From NCBI RefSeq assembly GCF_003143935.1, contig NZ_QFRX01000001.1, positions 2,479,623-2,537,596 of the forward strand: a stretch of DNA of 57,974 bases, written 5' to 3'. The position numbers and the translations under genes were made by a program. The stretch is from Streptomyces sp. Act143. GTDB taxonomy: Bacteria; Actinomycetota; Actinomycetes; Streptomycetales; Streptomycetaceae. The stretch's first letter is position 1, and the number at the start of each line of letters is the position of its first letter. The notes under the pieces were generated by a model, which ran no database searches, was not told the origin of the DNA, and saw nothing but the letters and a program-made list of their open reading frames with translations. Below, one piece after another: positions 34,038 through 42,057 of the stretch.

Positions 34038-35783
34038 GTGCAGTTCGAGGTGTGGGCACCGCAGGCAGACCGTGTGACGCTCCGGTGCGACGGCGGCACG
34101 CGCGCGTTGGAGCGCGATCCGGAGCGCGCCGGATGGTGGCGGGGCGAGGCCGAGGCGGGTGACGGCAGCCGGTACGGCTTCGCGCTCGACGACGGTCCCG
34201 TGCTGCCCGACCCGCGTTCGCGCCGCCAGCCGGACGGCCCGGACGGGCTGAGCGCGGTCGTCGAGCAGGGGCGGTACGCGTGGCGCACGGAGTGGGTGGG
34301 GCGACCGCTGCCGGGCGCGGTCCTGTACGAGCTGCACGTGGGCACGTACACGCGCGAGGGCACCCTCGACGCGGCCGCGGACCGGCTGGAGCACCTGGCG
34401 GAACTGGGCGTCACCCACGTCGAGTTGATGCCGCTGTGCCCTTTCCCCGGGCGGCACGGCTGGGGCTACGAGGGCGTGTCGCTGTGGGCCGTGCACGAGC
34501 CGTACGGTGGCCCGGAGGCGCTGAAGCGTTTCGTGGACCGGGCGCACGAGCTCGGTCTCGGCGTGGTCCTGGACGTCGTGCACAACCACCTGGGCCCGTC
34601 GGGCAATTACCTGCCCGCGTTCGGCCCGTACTTCACCGACACCCACCACACGCCCTGGGGCTCGGCCGTGAATCTGGACGCGCCCGGCTCCGACGAGGTG
34701 CGGGCGTATCTGCTGGGCAGCGCATTGGCGTGGCTGCGGGACTACCGGCTCGACGGGCTGCGTCTGGACGCGGTGCACGCGCTGGCGGACACGCGCGCGT
34801 GTCACTTCCTGGAGGAGCTGTCCATGGCGGTGGACGCCCTCGCCGCGGAGGTGGGCCGGCCGCTGTTCCTGATCGCCGAGTCCGACCTGAACGATCCCCG
34901 TCTGGTCACCCCGCGCGCGGAGGGCGGCCTGGGACTGCACGCGCAGTGGAACGACGACTTCCACCACTCCCTGCACACCGCGCTGACGGGCGAGGCGCAG
35001 GGTTACTACGCCGACTTCGGCAAATCCCCCTTGGCGGCGGTCGCCAAGACGCTCACCGGGGGCTACTTCCACGACGGCACGTACTCGAGCTTCCGCGGCC
35101 GGTGCCACGGCCGCCCGCTGGACCGCGCGCGGGTGGCCGGTCACCGGCTGCTCGGCTACAGCCAGACCCATGACCAGGTGGGCAACCGCGCCCAGGGCGA
35201 CCGGCTTTCGGCGTCCCTCTCCCCCGGGCTGCTGGCCTGCGCGGCGGCCCTGACGCTCACCGCGCCCTTCACCCCGATGCTGTTCATGGGCGAGGAGTGG
35301 GCGGCGGGGACGCCCTGGCAGTTCTTCACCGACCACACCGACCCGGAGCTCGCGGAGGCCGTCCGGCGGGGCAGGCGGCGGGAGTTCGCGGCGCACGGCT
35401 GGGCCGAGGAGGACGTGCCCGACCCGCAGGACCCGGCGACCCGGGGCCGCTCCTGCCTCGACTGGTCCGAGCCGGAGCGCGAACCCCACGCGCGCGTGCT
35501 CGCCTGGTACCGCCGCCTCATCGCCCTGCGCCACGAGCAGCCCGACCTCACCGATCCGGACCTCGCCGACACCAAGGTGGCCTACGACGAGCAGCGGCGC
35601 TGGCTGGCCTTCCGGCGCGGGGACGTGCGGGTGGCGGTGAATCTGGACAAGGAGCCCGCCGCGATCCCTCTGGGGCCCCGTCAGGCGCGTGTGCTGGCGG
35701 CGTGGGAGCCGGTGGCGGCGCCGGGTGCGGACGGAGTGCTGCACGTGCCCGGGGAGTCGTGCGTGGTGCTGCTCCAGGAGTGA
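34038..35783 (+). CDS. treZ: Malto-oligosyltrehalose trehalohydrolase TreZ (GH13_10)
   Basis: This 581-residue enzyme starts at GTG 34038 with AAGGGGA upstream. An N-terminal beta-sandwich (QFEVWAPQADRVTL) precedes the GH13 barrel with nucleophile Asp in LDGLRLDAVHAL, Glu in FLIAESDLND and Asp in YSQTHDQVGNRAQGDR. It releases trehalose from the maltooligosyl-trehalose made by TreY. It is separated from treY by a pseudogene and peptidase genes, so coordinated expression would need a shared regulator. Confidence 0.95.
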   Translation: MQFEVWAPQADRVTLRCDGGTRALERDPERAGWWRGEAEAGDGSRYGFALDDGPVLPDPRSRRQPDGPDGLSAVVEQGRYAWRTEWVGRPLPGAVLYELHVGTYTREGTLDAAADRLEHLAELGVTHVELMPLCPFPGRHGWGYEGVSLWAVHEPYGGPEALKRFVDRAHELGLGVVLDVVHNHLGPSGNYLPAFGPYFTDTHHTPWGSAVNLDAPGSDEVRAYLLGSALAWLRDYRLDGLRLDAVHALADTRACHFLEELSMAVDALAAEVGRPLFLIAESDLNDPRLVTPRAEGGLGLHAQWNDDFHHSLHTALTGEAQGYYADFGKSPLAAVAKTLTGGYFHDGTYSSFRGRCHGRPLDRARVAGHRLLGYSQTHDQVGNRAQGDRLSASLSPGLLACAAALTLTAPFTPMLFMGEEWAAGTPWQFFTDHTDPELAEAVRRGRRREFAAHGWAEEDVPDPQDPATRGRSCLDWSEPEREPHARVLAWYRRLIALRHEQPDLTDPDLADTKVAYDEQRRWLAFRRGDVRVAVNLDKEPAAIPLGPRQARVLAAWEPVAAPGADGVLHVPGESCVVLLQE

Positions 35784-35798
35784 GCCCGCGGGGCGCCT

Positions 35799-36740
35799 CT
35801 ACAGGTCCTCCTCCTTGTCGTCCTCCCGCAGCTCCGTCACCCGTTCCAGCAGGATCGCCTCCCAGGCGTGCCGGAGCCGGACGCGCAGCTCCGGCAGCGG
35901 TGCGTCGTCGCGGCCCTGGAGGCGGGCGGCGAGGCTGATCACGGAGTCGCAGCGGGCGAGCCACAGGCCGCGCAGGCAGGGGCGGGCACCGTAGCCCGCG
36001 AGGGTGGCGGCGCGGACGGCGGCGGGCGAGCCGACGGCGAGGGCGAGGCAGGCGATGTCCTCCGCGGGGTCGCCGAGGACGGCGTCGGCCCAGCCGAGCA
36101 CGCCGCGCACCCGTCCGTCGGGGCTGACGACGAGGTGGTCGCCGGTGAGGGCGTGGTGGACCAGGACGGCGGTGCCGGGCTGGGCGGCCAGTTGCACGGC
36201 GGCGGGCGGGGTGAGCTGGTGCAGCCGTACGGGGTCGAACTCGTCCGATGCGGCGAGGAGTCGGGCGGCACGTTCCGCGGCGCGGCGCAGTGCTTCCAGG
36301 GAGCGCGGGGCGGTGCGCGGCACGCCCAGGGTCTCGGCCTGCCGGACCGGCACCTCGCGCAGGCCGGTGAGCAGCGCGGCCAGGTCGGCCTCGCCGACGG
36401 CGGACACGTCGTGCTCGCGGGCGGAGCCGCCGGGCAGCTTGCTGTCGAGGGTGTACGTCAGTCCGGGCGCCCACTCGCCGTGGGCGACGCTGGTCGGGAC
36501 GGCGACCGGGATGTGCGCGCGGACCACGTCGCGCAGGCGCAGTTCGCGGCGCTGGCGCACGCCGGCCTCGCGGTCGGGGGCCAGGCGCAGCACATGGCGG
36601 CCGCCGACCCACCAGGTGGCGGGCTCGGCGCTCTCGGCGACCGGCCGGACCTCGGGTCCGGCCGTGTCGGAGGCGTCCTTGAGGAGGGAACGGACCAGCC
36701 GCCGGACGGTGTCCGCGGTGGGTGTCGGTGCCTGGGTCAT
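35799..36740 (-). CDS. APH-like phosphotransferase-family protein with altered catalytic loop
   Basis: This 313-residue protein starts at ATG 36740. The fold matches aminoglycoside phosphotransferase-like kinases: RHVLRLAPDREAGVRQRRE for the N-lobe Lys/Arg strand, LVHHALTGDHLVVSPDGRVRGVLGWADAVLGDPAEDIA for the catalytic region. The catalytic loop reads HHALTGDHLVV where the family usually has H-G-D-x4-N, and the metal site reads GWADAVLGDP instead of I-D-W/F-x-x. It may be a weak kinase or a pseudokinase. The downstream end is 15 bases from the treZ stop. Confidence 0.75.
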   Translation of the reverse strand: MTQAPTPTADTVRRLVRSLLKDASDTAGPEVRPVAESAEPATWWVGGRHVLRLAPDREAGVRQRRELRLRDVVRAHIPVAVPTSVAHGEWAPGLTYTLDSKLPGGSAREHDVSAVGEADLAALLTGLREVPVRQAETLGVPRTAPRSLEALRRAAERAARLLAASDEFDPVRLHQLTPPAAVQLAAQPGTAVLVHHALTGDHLVVSPDGRVRGVLGWADAVLGDPAEDIACLALAVGSPAAVRAATLAGYGARPCLRGLWLARCDSVISLAARLQGRDDAPLPELRVRLRHAWEAILLERVTELREDDKEEDL

Positions 36741-36874
36741 GGTCGCGCCGTTGTCACTCGAGGGGTGAAGGGGGCTCCTGGAACGGCGGGGGGCGTCTTC
36801 CGGTGCCCGCCGGGGCCGGTCCGGCCGTCGGGCCGGCTGTACGGCGTCCGGCCGGCAGAGCCGGTTCGGCGCCG

Positions 36875-38002
36875 CTATTCCACTATGACCATCTCGCGGC
36901 TGGTGTCGTTGAGGCGACGGCCGCCGTCCTCGGTGACCGTGACGATGTCCTCGATCCGGACGCCGAAGCGGCCGGGCAGGTAGACGCCGGGCTCCACGGA
37001 GAAGCACATGCCGGGAACGAGGGGCTGCTCCTCGCCCTCGATCATGTACGGCGGTTCGTGGGTCGTGACGCCGATGCCGTGCCCGGTGCGGTGGATGAAG
37101 TACTCGCCGTAGCCGGCGTCGGTGATGACCTTGCGGGCGGCGCGGTCGACCTCCTGGCAGGCGACACCGGGGCGTACGGCCCGGAAGCCCGCCTCCTGGG
37201 CCTCGCGGACCAGGTCGTGCACGCGGCGTTCCTCGTCGGTGGGTTCGCCGACGTGGACGGTGCGGGAGGTGTCGGAGCCGTAGCCGTCCTTGAGGCCGCC
37301 GAAGTCGAGGACGACCATGTCGCCGCGTTCGATGACGCGGTCGCCGACCTCGTGGTGCGGGTTGGCGCCGTTGGGGCCCGAGGCGACGATGGTGAAGTCG
37401 ACCTGGGAGTGCCCGAACCGGCGCAGCAGGTCGGCGAGGTCGGCGCCGACCTCGGACTCCCGTCGGCCGCCGAAGGGAACCTTCCGGATCTCCTCGAACG
37501 TCGCGTCGGCAGCCGCGCCCGCGGCTGCCAGGAGCTCCAGTTCCGCCGCGTCCTTGACGGCCCGGAGCATGGGCAGGGCGTCGGTGAGGGCGGCGTACGA
37601 GGTGCCGGGCAGCGTCTTCTGGAGGCCCAGCAGGTGCATCGCCCAGGCGTTGTCGCTGATGCCGAACCGGCCTCCGGAGTCGAGGAGTGCGGCGGTGGCG
37701 GCGTAGGGGTCCTTGCCGTCGGTCCAGTCGCGCAGGGTCAGCGCGGGCGCGCCCGTCGCGCGGGCAGCGTCGGGGGCCTCCAGGGTGGGGACGACCAGGA
37801 CGGGGTCCTGGCCGGGGGCGAGGACCAGCAGGGTGAGCCGTTCGGTGATCGCGGTGGGCGAGTAGCCGGTGAGCCAGACCAGGTCGGGGCCGGGTGCCAC
37901 GAGCAGCCCGGCGAGGCCGGCGTCGGCGGCCGACCGGGCGGCGCGCTCCATGCGGGCCCGGTAGTCGTCGGCGGTGAAGGGCGCGGTCGTACTGCCGGTC
38001 AT
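36875..38002 (-). CDS. M24-family aminopeptidase P / Xaa-Pro peptidase
   Basis: This 375-residue protein starts at ATG 38002. The N-terminal creatinase-like domain (about 1-140) is followed by the pita-bread domain with all five metal ligands: Asp in MVVLDFGG, Asp in GSDTSRTVHV, His in HRTGHGIGVTTHE, Glu in FSVEPGVYLP and Glu in VRIEDIVTV. It should cleave the N-terminal residue before proline in the cytoplasm with two metal ions. The phosphotransferase gene follows on the same strand after 134 bases. Confidence 0.93.
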   Translation of the reverse strand: MTGSTTAPFTADDYRARMERAARSAADAGLAGLLVAPGPDLVWLTGYSPTAITERLTLLVLAPGQDPVLVVPTLEAPDAARATGAPALTLRDWTDGKDPYAATAALLDSGGRFGISDNAWAMHLLGLQKTLPGTSYAALTDALPMLRAVKDAAELELLAAAGAAADATFEEIRKVPFGGRRESEVGADLADLLRRFGHSQVDFTIVASGPNGANPHHEVGDRVIERGDMVVLDFGGLKDGYGSDTSRTVHVGEPTDEERRVHDLVREAQEAGFRAVRPGVACQEVDRAARKVITDAGYGEYFIHRTGHGIGVTTHEPPYMIEGEEQPLVPGMCFSVEPGVYLPGRFGVRIEDIVTVTEDGGRRLNDTSREMVIVE

Positions 38003-38134
38003 CCGGGCCTCCCTGGGTGGACGAAGGGGCAACAGGTACGTCGGGTGGAACCGCTACGGGCAGCATCCTGCCCGGACAACGGGGGCGGCGCGAGCCGGTT
38101 CACGGGTCCCGCCGGGGCGGCGCCGCTCACGGCG

Positions 38135-38776
38135 TCAGCCCTCCAGGGCGAGCCGGACGCCGAGCACGAGCAGGACGCCGCCGGAGATCTGCTCCAGGCG
38201 CCGGCGCACCCCGGCGCGGGACAGGACAGCACGCATCCGGCCGACGAACCACACGTAGAGCCCGTAGTAGCCCACCTCGTAGACGGCCCACAGCGCGGCG
38301 AGCCCCGCCATCGTCGGCAGGTGCGGGGCGCCGGCGGGCACGAACTGCGGCAGGAAGGAGAGCGCGAAGACGGCCGCCTTCGGGTTGGCGAGGTTGAGCA
38401 GCAGTCCGCCGCGGTAGGCGGCCCAGCCGGCCCTTCCACCGCCGGTCCACCCCTCCCCGGCCGCCCCGCCCTCACCGGCCCCGTCCGCCCGGCTCCGGCG
38501 CGCCTGGCGCAGCGCCTGGACGCCGAAGGCCACCAGCACCACCGCGCCGACGACGCGCATCACGCCGTACGCCACCTCGGAGGCCGTGAGGAGCGCGGTC
38601 AGGCCGAACGCGGCGACCAGGCCCCAGACGAAGACACCGGTCTCGTTGCCGAGCACGGTCAGGAAGCCGGACCGGCGGCTGTGCAGCGACTGCTTGATGA
38701 TCAGCACGGTGCTGGGTCCGGGCGAGGCCGCGATCAGGGTGCAGGCCCCGAGGAAGGCGATGAGGGTGCTCGGCAT
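38135..38776 (-). CDS. LysE/RhtB-family amino acid exporter
   Basis: This 213-residue protein has six predicted membrane helices. The LysE hallmark ASPGPSTVLIIKQSL is in the first loop and LLLNLANPKAAVFALSFLPQFV in the middle. A Gly/Glu-rich cytoplasmic insert of about 25 residues lies before that segment. The family exports basic amino acids, homoserine or threonine. The start, ATG 38776, excludes a 25-codon leader that would cross the promoter palindromes. It is divergent from the phosphoesterase gene. Confidence 0.88.
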   Translation of the reverse strand: MPSTLIAFLGACTLIAASPGPSTVLIIKQSLHSRRSGFLTVLGNETGVFVWGLVAAFGLTALLTASEVAYGVMRVVGAVVLVAFGVQALRQARRSRADGAGEGGAAGEGWTGGGRAGWAAYRGGLLLNLANPKAAVFALSFLPQFVPAGAPHLPTMAGLAALWAVYEVGYYGLYVWFVGRMRAVLSRAGVRRRLEQISGGVLLVLGVRLALEG

Positions 38777-38823
38777 GGGCTCATCGTGGCGCGGGCCGCG
38801 GCAGGGGACCAGCCCTTTTCCCG

Positions 38824-38866
38824 GCTTAACGGTTAAGCGTTGCCCAAGCATTAGATCTAATGCTTG
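38824..38866. promoter_or_regulatory. Two palindromic operators between lysE-like and phosphoesterase genes
   Basis: GCTTAACGGTTAAGC (38824-38838) is a perfect palindrome with a one-base centre. AAGCATTAGATCTAATGCTT (38846-38865) is a perfect 20-bp palindrome, extended by one more pair on each side. A half site ATTAGATC recurs at 38881. AT-rich symmetric sites in this GC-rich DNA, placed between divergent genes, indicate a dimeric repressor or activator. Confidence 0.6.
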
Positions 38867-38910
38867 AATCTGCGCACACCATTAGATCCATTCAGGGGAG
38901 GCGTACGACC

Positions 38911-39654
38911 GTGCTCGTGCTCGCGCACATCAGCGATCTGCATCTGGACGGAAGCGAACGGGCCACCACGCGCGCGTGGCGCGTCCGCGACCACCTGTGG
39001 GGGCTCCCCGGGACGGTGGACGCGCTGCTGGTGACGGGGGACATCGCGGACCACGGGGCGGAGGCGGAGTACGAGGAGGCCGCGCGCCTCCTGAGCCACG
39101 CGCCGTTCCCCGTGCTGACCTGCCCGGGCAATCACGACAGCCGCGGCCCGTACCGCAAGGCCCTGCTCGGGCAGCCCGCGGCCGACGGGCCGGTCAACAG
39201 CGTGCGGGTCTTCGACGACGCGGCGGTGCTGATGTGCGACTCCAGCATCCCGGGCGCCGACGAAGGGGCCCTGGACGAGGAGACGTACGACTGGATCGAG
39301 GCGACGCTCGACGGTCTCGGCGGGCGGCGGCGCGCGCTGCTCGCCTTCCATCACCCGCCGGTGGCCCTGCACCACCCGCTGCCCGACCGCTATCAGCTGC
39401 AGCGCCCCGACCGGCTGGCCGCGCTGCTCGACCGCCGCCCCGAGATCGCGGGCCTGATCACGGGACACGCCCACACCCCGGCGGCGAGCGTCTTCGCCGG
39501 GCGGCCGTTGGCCGTCGGGCCGGGCGTGACCTGGACGCTGCGGCTGCCGTGGGAGGGCGAGCAGGTGGCCGACCGGGAGGCCCCCGTCGGGCTGGCCTTC
39601 CACGTCCTGACCGACACGGGGCGGCTGACCAGCCACTTCCGGGTGGTCACGTGA
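38911..39654 (+). CDS. Calcineurin-type metallophosphoesterase (CpdA-like)
   Basis: This 247-residue protein starts at GTG 38911 behind GGGGAGG. The dinuclear metal motifs are complete: AHISDLHLDG (D-x-H), LLVTGDIADHG (G-D), TCPGNHDSRG (G-N-H-D), LLAFHHPPVALHH (H) and ITGHAHTPAAS (G-H-x-H). The family hydrolyses cAMP or other phosphodiesters. No signal peptide is present. The gene ends in an 8-base overlap with the convergent PDZ gene. Confidence 0.9.
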   Translation: MLVLAHISDLHLDGSERATTRAWRVRDHLWGLPGTVDALLVTGDIADHGAEAEYEEAARLLSHAPFPVLTCPGNHDSRGPYRKALLGQPAADGPVNSVRVFDDAAVLMCDSSIPGADEGALDEETYDWIEATLDGLGGRRRALLAFHHPPVALHHPLPDRYQLQRPDRLAALLDRRPEIAGLITGHAHTPAASVFAGRPLAVGPGVTWTLRLPWEGEQVADREAPVGLAFHVLTDTGRLTSHFRVVT

Positions 39655-40228
39655 CGACGCCGGGGACGGCGGTCAACTGCTGATAGCCGCCGCTGTCATG
39701 ACGCACCGTCAGGGTGACCTCCTTGCCGGGGCGGGCGTCGGCCACGGCACGGGCGAGGTCGGCCGCCGAGTCGACGCGCGTCCTGCCGACCTGGAGGAGG
39801 ACGTCACCCCGGACGAGGCCCGCCGCGTAGCCGGGTCCCGGCACATGGACGCCGACGAGGAGGGCGCCCGCCTTCTCGGCGTCCACCGCCTCCACGCCCA
39901 GGGTCGCGGCGCGCGGCATCGGCGAGGGGGCGGCCGACGCGGTGGGCGCCGGGACCCGGTGGGCCGTCGCGGGCGCGCTCGGCGGCGTGCTGCCCGCCTC
40001 GCGCTGCATCTCGGCGAGTCTGCTCATGCCGATCACCGTGGCGCCGACGGTGCCGAGACCGATCCCGGAGAGCACCAGCACCGTCCCCACGGACAGGGCG
40101 AACAGCACGGTCCGCAGCCGTCGGCCCCGCCTGCGGGCGGCGTGCGGACGCCGGGCGGGGCCGGGCCTGGTGCCGCCGCCGGGCTCCTGACCGGGCATCG
40201 GCTTGGGGCGCAACGCGGTCTGTTCCAT
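39647..40228 (-). CDS. Membrane-anchored PDZ-domain protein
   Basis: This 193-residue protein has a basic cytoplasmic N-terminus, one membrane helix (about residues 40-68), an Ala/Pro/Thr linker and an extracytoplasmic PDZ domain from about 108 to 190 (GVHVPGPGYAAGLVRGDVLL then VTLTVRHDSGGYQQL). It has no protease domain, unlike HtrA. It could present or recruit substrates for another membrane protease. It overlaps the phosphoesterase gene by eight bases at the 3' end. Confidence 0.85.
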   Translation of the reverse strand: MEQTALRPKPMPGQEPGGGTRPGPARRPHAARRRGRRLRTVLFALSVGTVLVLSGIGLGTVGATVIGMSRLAEMQREAGSTPPSAPATAHRVPAPTASAAPSPMPRAATLGVEAVDAEKAGALLVGVHVPGPGYAAGLVRGDVLLQVGRTRVDSAADLARAVADARPGKEVTLTVRHDSGGYQQLTAVPGVVT

Positions 40229-40381
40229 GGCTTGCCTCCGGCGGACGCGGGTCGCCTCCGGCGGATACGGGGCGGTCCCGGCTGGTGCTCTACCCGTCGC
40301 ACCGGCGCCCGACGAGCCACGAACGAGTGAGACTGACCTGCGGTCAAGAGAGGGAATCCATAGGCGTCCGGGGCGGCCGGT
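40229..40381. other. Gap between LysR and PDZ genes, with a 20-bp duplication
   Basis: GCCTCCGGCGGACGCGGGTC (40234-40253) is followed by a near copy (40254-40273), directly upstream of the PDZ start. The remaining bases show no clear promoter or terminator. Confidence 0.4.
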
Positions 40382-41242
40382 TCACCCCGCGACGACGTCC
40401 GCGAACCGCGCCGCCGCCCCTCTCGGCGCCCCTGTGTGGACCAGTTCGGTCCGGTGCACGACCCGGGGTTCGGTGACCGGAACCGCGGCCGTGCCCGGCA
40501 CCCCCGTGGCCAGCGCGCGCGGCAGCAGCGTCAGGCCCCGGCCCGCCGCCGCCAGGGACGTGAGGGTGTGCAGGTCGGTGCCGTCGTAGCGCAGGGCGGT
40601 GCGAAAGCCCTGGCCGCCGTTCGCCGCGCGCAGGTGGGCCAGCGGCAGACCGGCGTCGGGGGCGTCCAGCCAGCGTGCGTCGGCCAGGTCGCCGAGGCGC
40701 AGACCGGGGCGCCGGGCCAGCGGGTGCCCGGCGGGCAGGAGCACGCACACGGGTTCCTCGCCCGCGCCGCGCGCGGTGAGCGGCGCGACGTCGGGCAGCC
40801 GCAGCGGGTCGCTGGGGGCGGCCAGACCGTCGACCAGGCCGAGGTCGGCGCTGCCGGTGGCGACGGCCGCGGGGATCGCGTCCCGGGCCAGCACCCGCAG
40901 TGTCACCCCGGCCGCCGGGAGCGCGGCGAGGACACGGGAGGCGAGCGCGGTCGGGGCGGCGGCGAGGGTCAGCCCGTGCTCGGGCGCGGACGCCATCCGC
41001 ACGACGTCCGCGCGGGCCGCGTCCAGGCGCAGCAGGAGCGGGCCCGCGTGTTCCAGGAGCCGCTCACCGGCCGGTGTGGGCGCCACCGGGCGGCGGGTCA
41101 GCAGCGGTGCGCCGAGGTCCAGTTCGAGGGCCTGGATGTGCTGGGACACCGCCGACTGGGTGTAGCCCAGCTCCCGCGCGGCCTCGGAGAAGGAGGCGAG
41201 GCGGACGACGGTGACGTAGGTGCGGAGGAGGTGCGGGTCCAT
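40382..41242 (-). CDS. LysR-family transcriptional regulator
   Basis: This 286-residue protein starts at ATG 41242. The N-terminal winged helix-turn-helix is canonical (LLRTYVTVVRLASFSEAARELGYTQSAVSQHIQALE), followed by a linker helix and an effector-binding domain. It is divergent from the amidotransferase-like gene with 86 bases between, the usual arrangement for a LysR regulator and its target. The effector cannot be inferred. Confidence 0.93.
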   Translation of the reverse strand: MDPHLLRTYVTVVRLASFSEAARELGYTQSAVSQHIQALELDLGAPLLTRRPVAPTPAGERLLEHAGPLLLRLDAARADVVRMASAPEHGLTLAAAPTALASRVLAALPAAGVTLRVLARDAIPAAVATGSADLGLVDGLAAPSDPLRLPDVAPLTARGAGEEPVCVLLPAGHPLARRPGLRLGDLADARWLDAPDAGLPLAHLRAANGGQGFRTALRYDGTDLHTLTSLAAAGRGLTLLPRALATGVPGTAAVPVTEPRVVHRTELVHTGAPRGAAARFADVVAG

Positions 41243-41328
41243 GCCGTAAGGGTGCCATCAGCATTGCTTATCGAGCATCCAGAAATCATCGTTGGACGCG
41301 ATCCCCGGCCTCCGCCCAGGATGGCGGC

Positions 41329-42057
41329 ATGACCAATCCAGCAGCTCGTATCGCCCTGGTCGGCGACCGCTCCCCCACCGTCGTGTCCCACACTCGTGTC
41401 CCCCTCCTCCTCGACGCCCTCGCCGAACGCGACCGGCTCGTCCTCGACGCCTACTGGATCCCCTCCGAGGAGGCCGCGGCCGAGGACGCCGTGGCCGGGT
41501 TCGACGCGGTGTGGGTGCTGCCGGGCAGCCCCTACCGCAGCGAGGAGGGGGTGCTCGCGGCGATCCGGCACGCGCGCGTGACGGGCGTGCCGTTCCTGGG
41601 GACGTGCGGCGGGTTCCAGCACGCGCTCCTGGAGTACGCCCGGAACGTGTGCGGCCTCGCGCGCGTGGCGCACGCCGAGAACGACCCCGACGCCGACGAC
41701 TTCCTCATCGAACCGCTGGCCTGTTCGCTCGTCGGCCACGAGGGCGTGGTCACGATCGAGCCGGACTCGCTCGCTCAGACGGTCATCGGCTCGGAGCGCA
41801 CCGTCGAGCGCTACTTCTGCGCCTACGGCCCCACCCGCCACCTGGACACCCTGCGCGCCCACGGGCTGCGCTTCTCCGGGTACGACGAGGACGGCCACGT
41901 GCGCATGGCGGAACTGCCGGGCCACCCGTTCTTCATGGCCTCGCTGTTCCAGCCGGAGCTGTCCGGCGACGGCTCGCGCCCGCACCCGATGATCCGGGCG
42001 CTGGCGCGAGCCGCCGTGGCCCACGCGGCGCGGCGGGAGCCTCAGCCCGCCGTGTGA
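41329..42057 (+). CDS. CTP synthase C-terminal-like class I glutamine amidotransferase
   Basis: This 242-residue protein matches the group annotated as CTP-synthase C-terminal-region-related proteins. It has the nucleophile elbow [19 protein letters not shown] with the catalytic Cys, but the usual catalytic His-Pro-Glu triad reads FQPELSG, with Gln in place of His. It lacks the amidoligase domain of CTP synthase. A role in glutamine hydrolysis is therefore uncertain. It is divergent from a LysR gene that may control it, and its 3' end overlaps the convergent oxidase gene by 16 bases. Confidence 0.8.
   Translation: MTNPAARIALVGDRSPTVVSHTRVPLLLDALAERDRLVLDAYWIPSEEAAAEDAVAGFDAVWVLPGSPYRSEEGVLAAIRHARVTGVPFLGTCGGFQHALLEYARNVCGLARVAHAENDPDADDFLIEPLACSLVGHEGVVTIEPDSLAQTVIGSERTVERYFCAYGPTRHLDTLRAHGLRFSGYDEDGHVRMAELPGHPFFMASLFQPELSGDGSRPHPMIRALARAAVAHAARREPQPAV

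Noticed and set aside
36741..36874. A terminator for the M24 peptidase gene
   Set aside because: The gap has many GGCCGG repeats that can pair in several ways, but no single clean stem and loop stands out.
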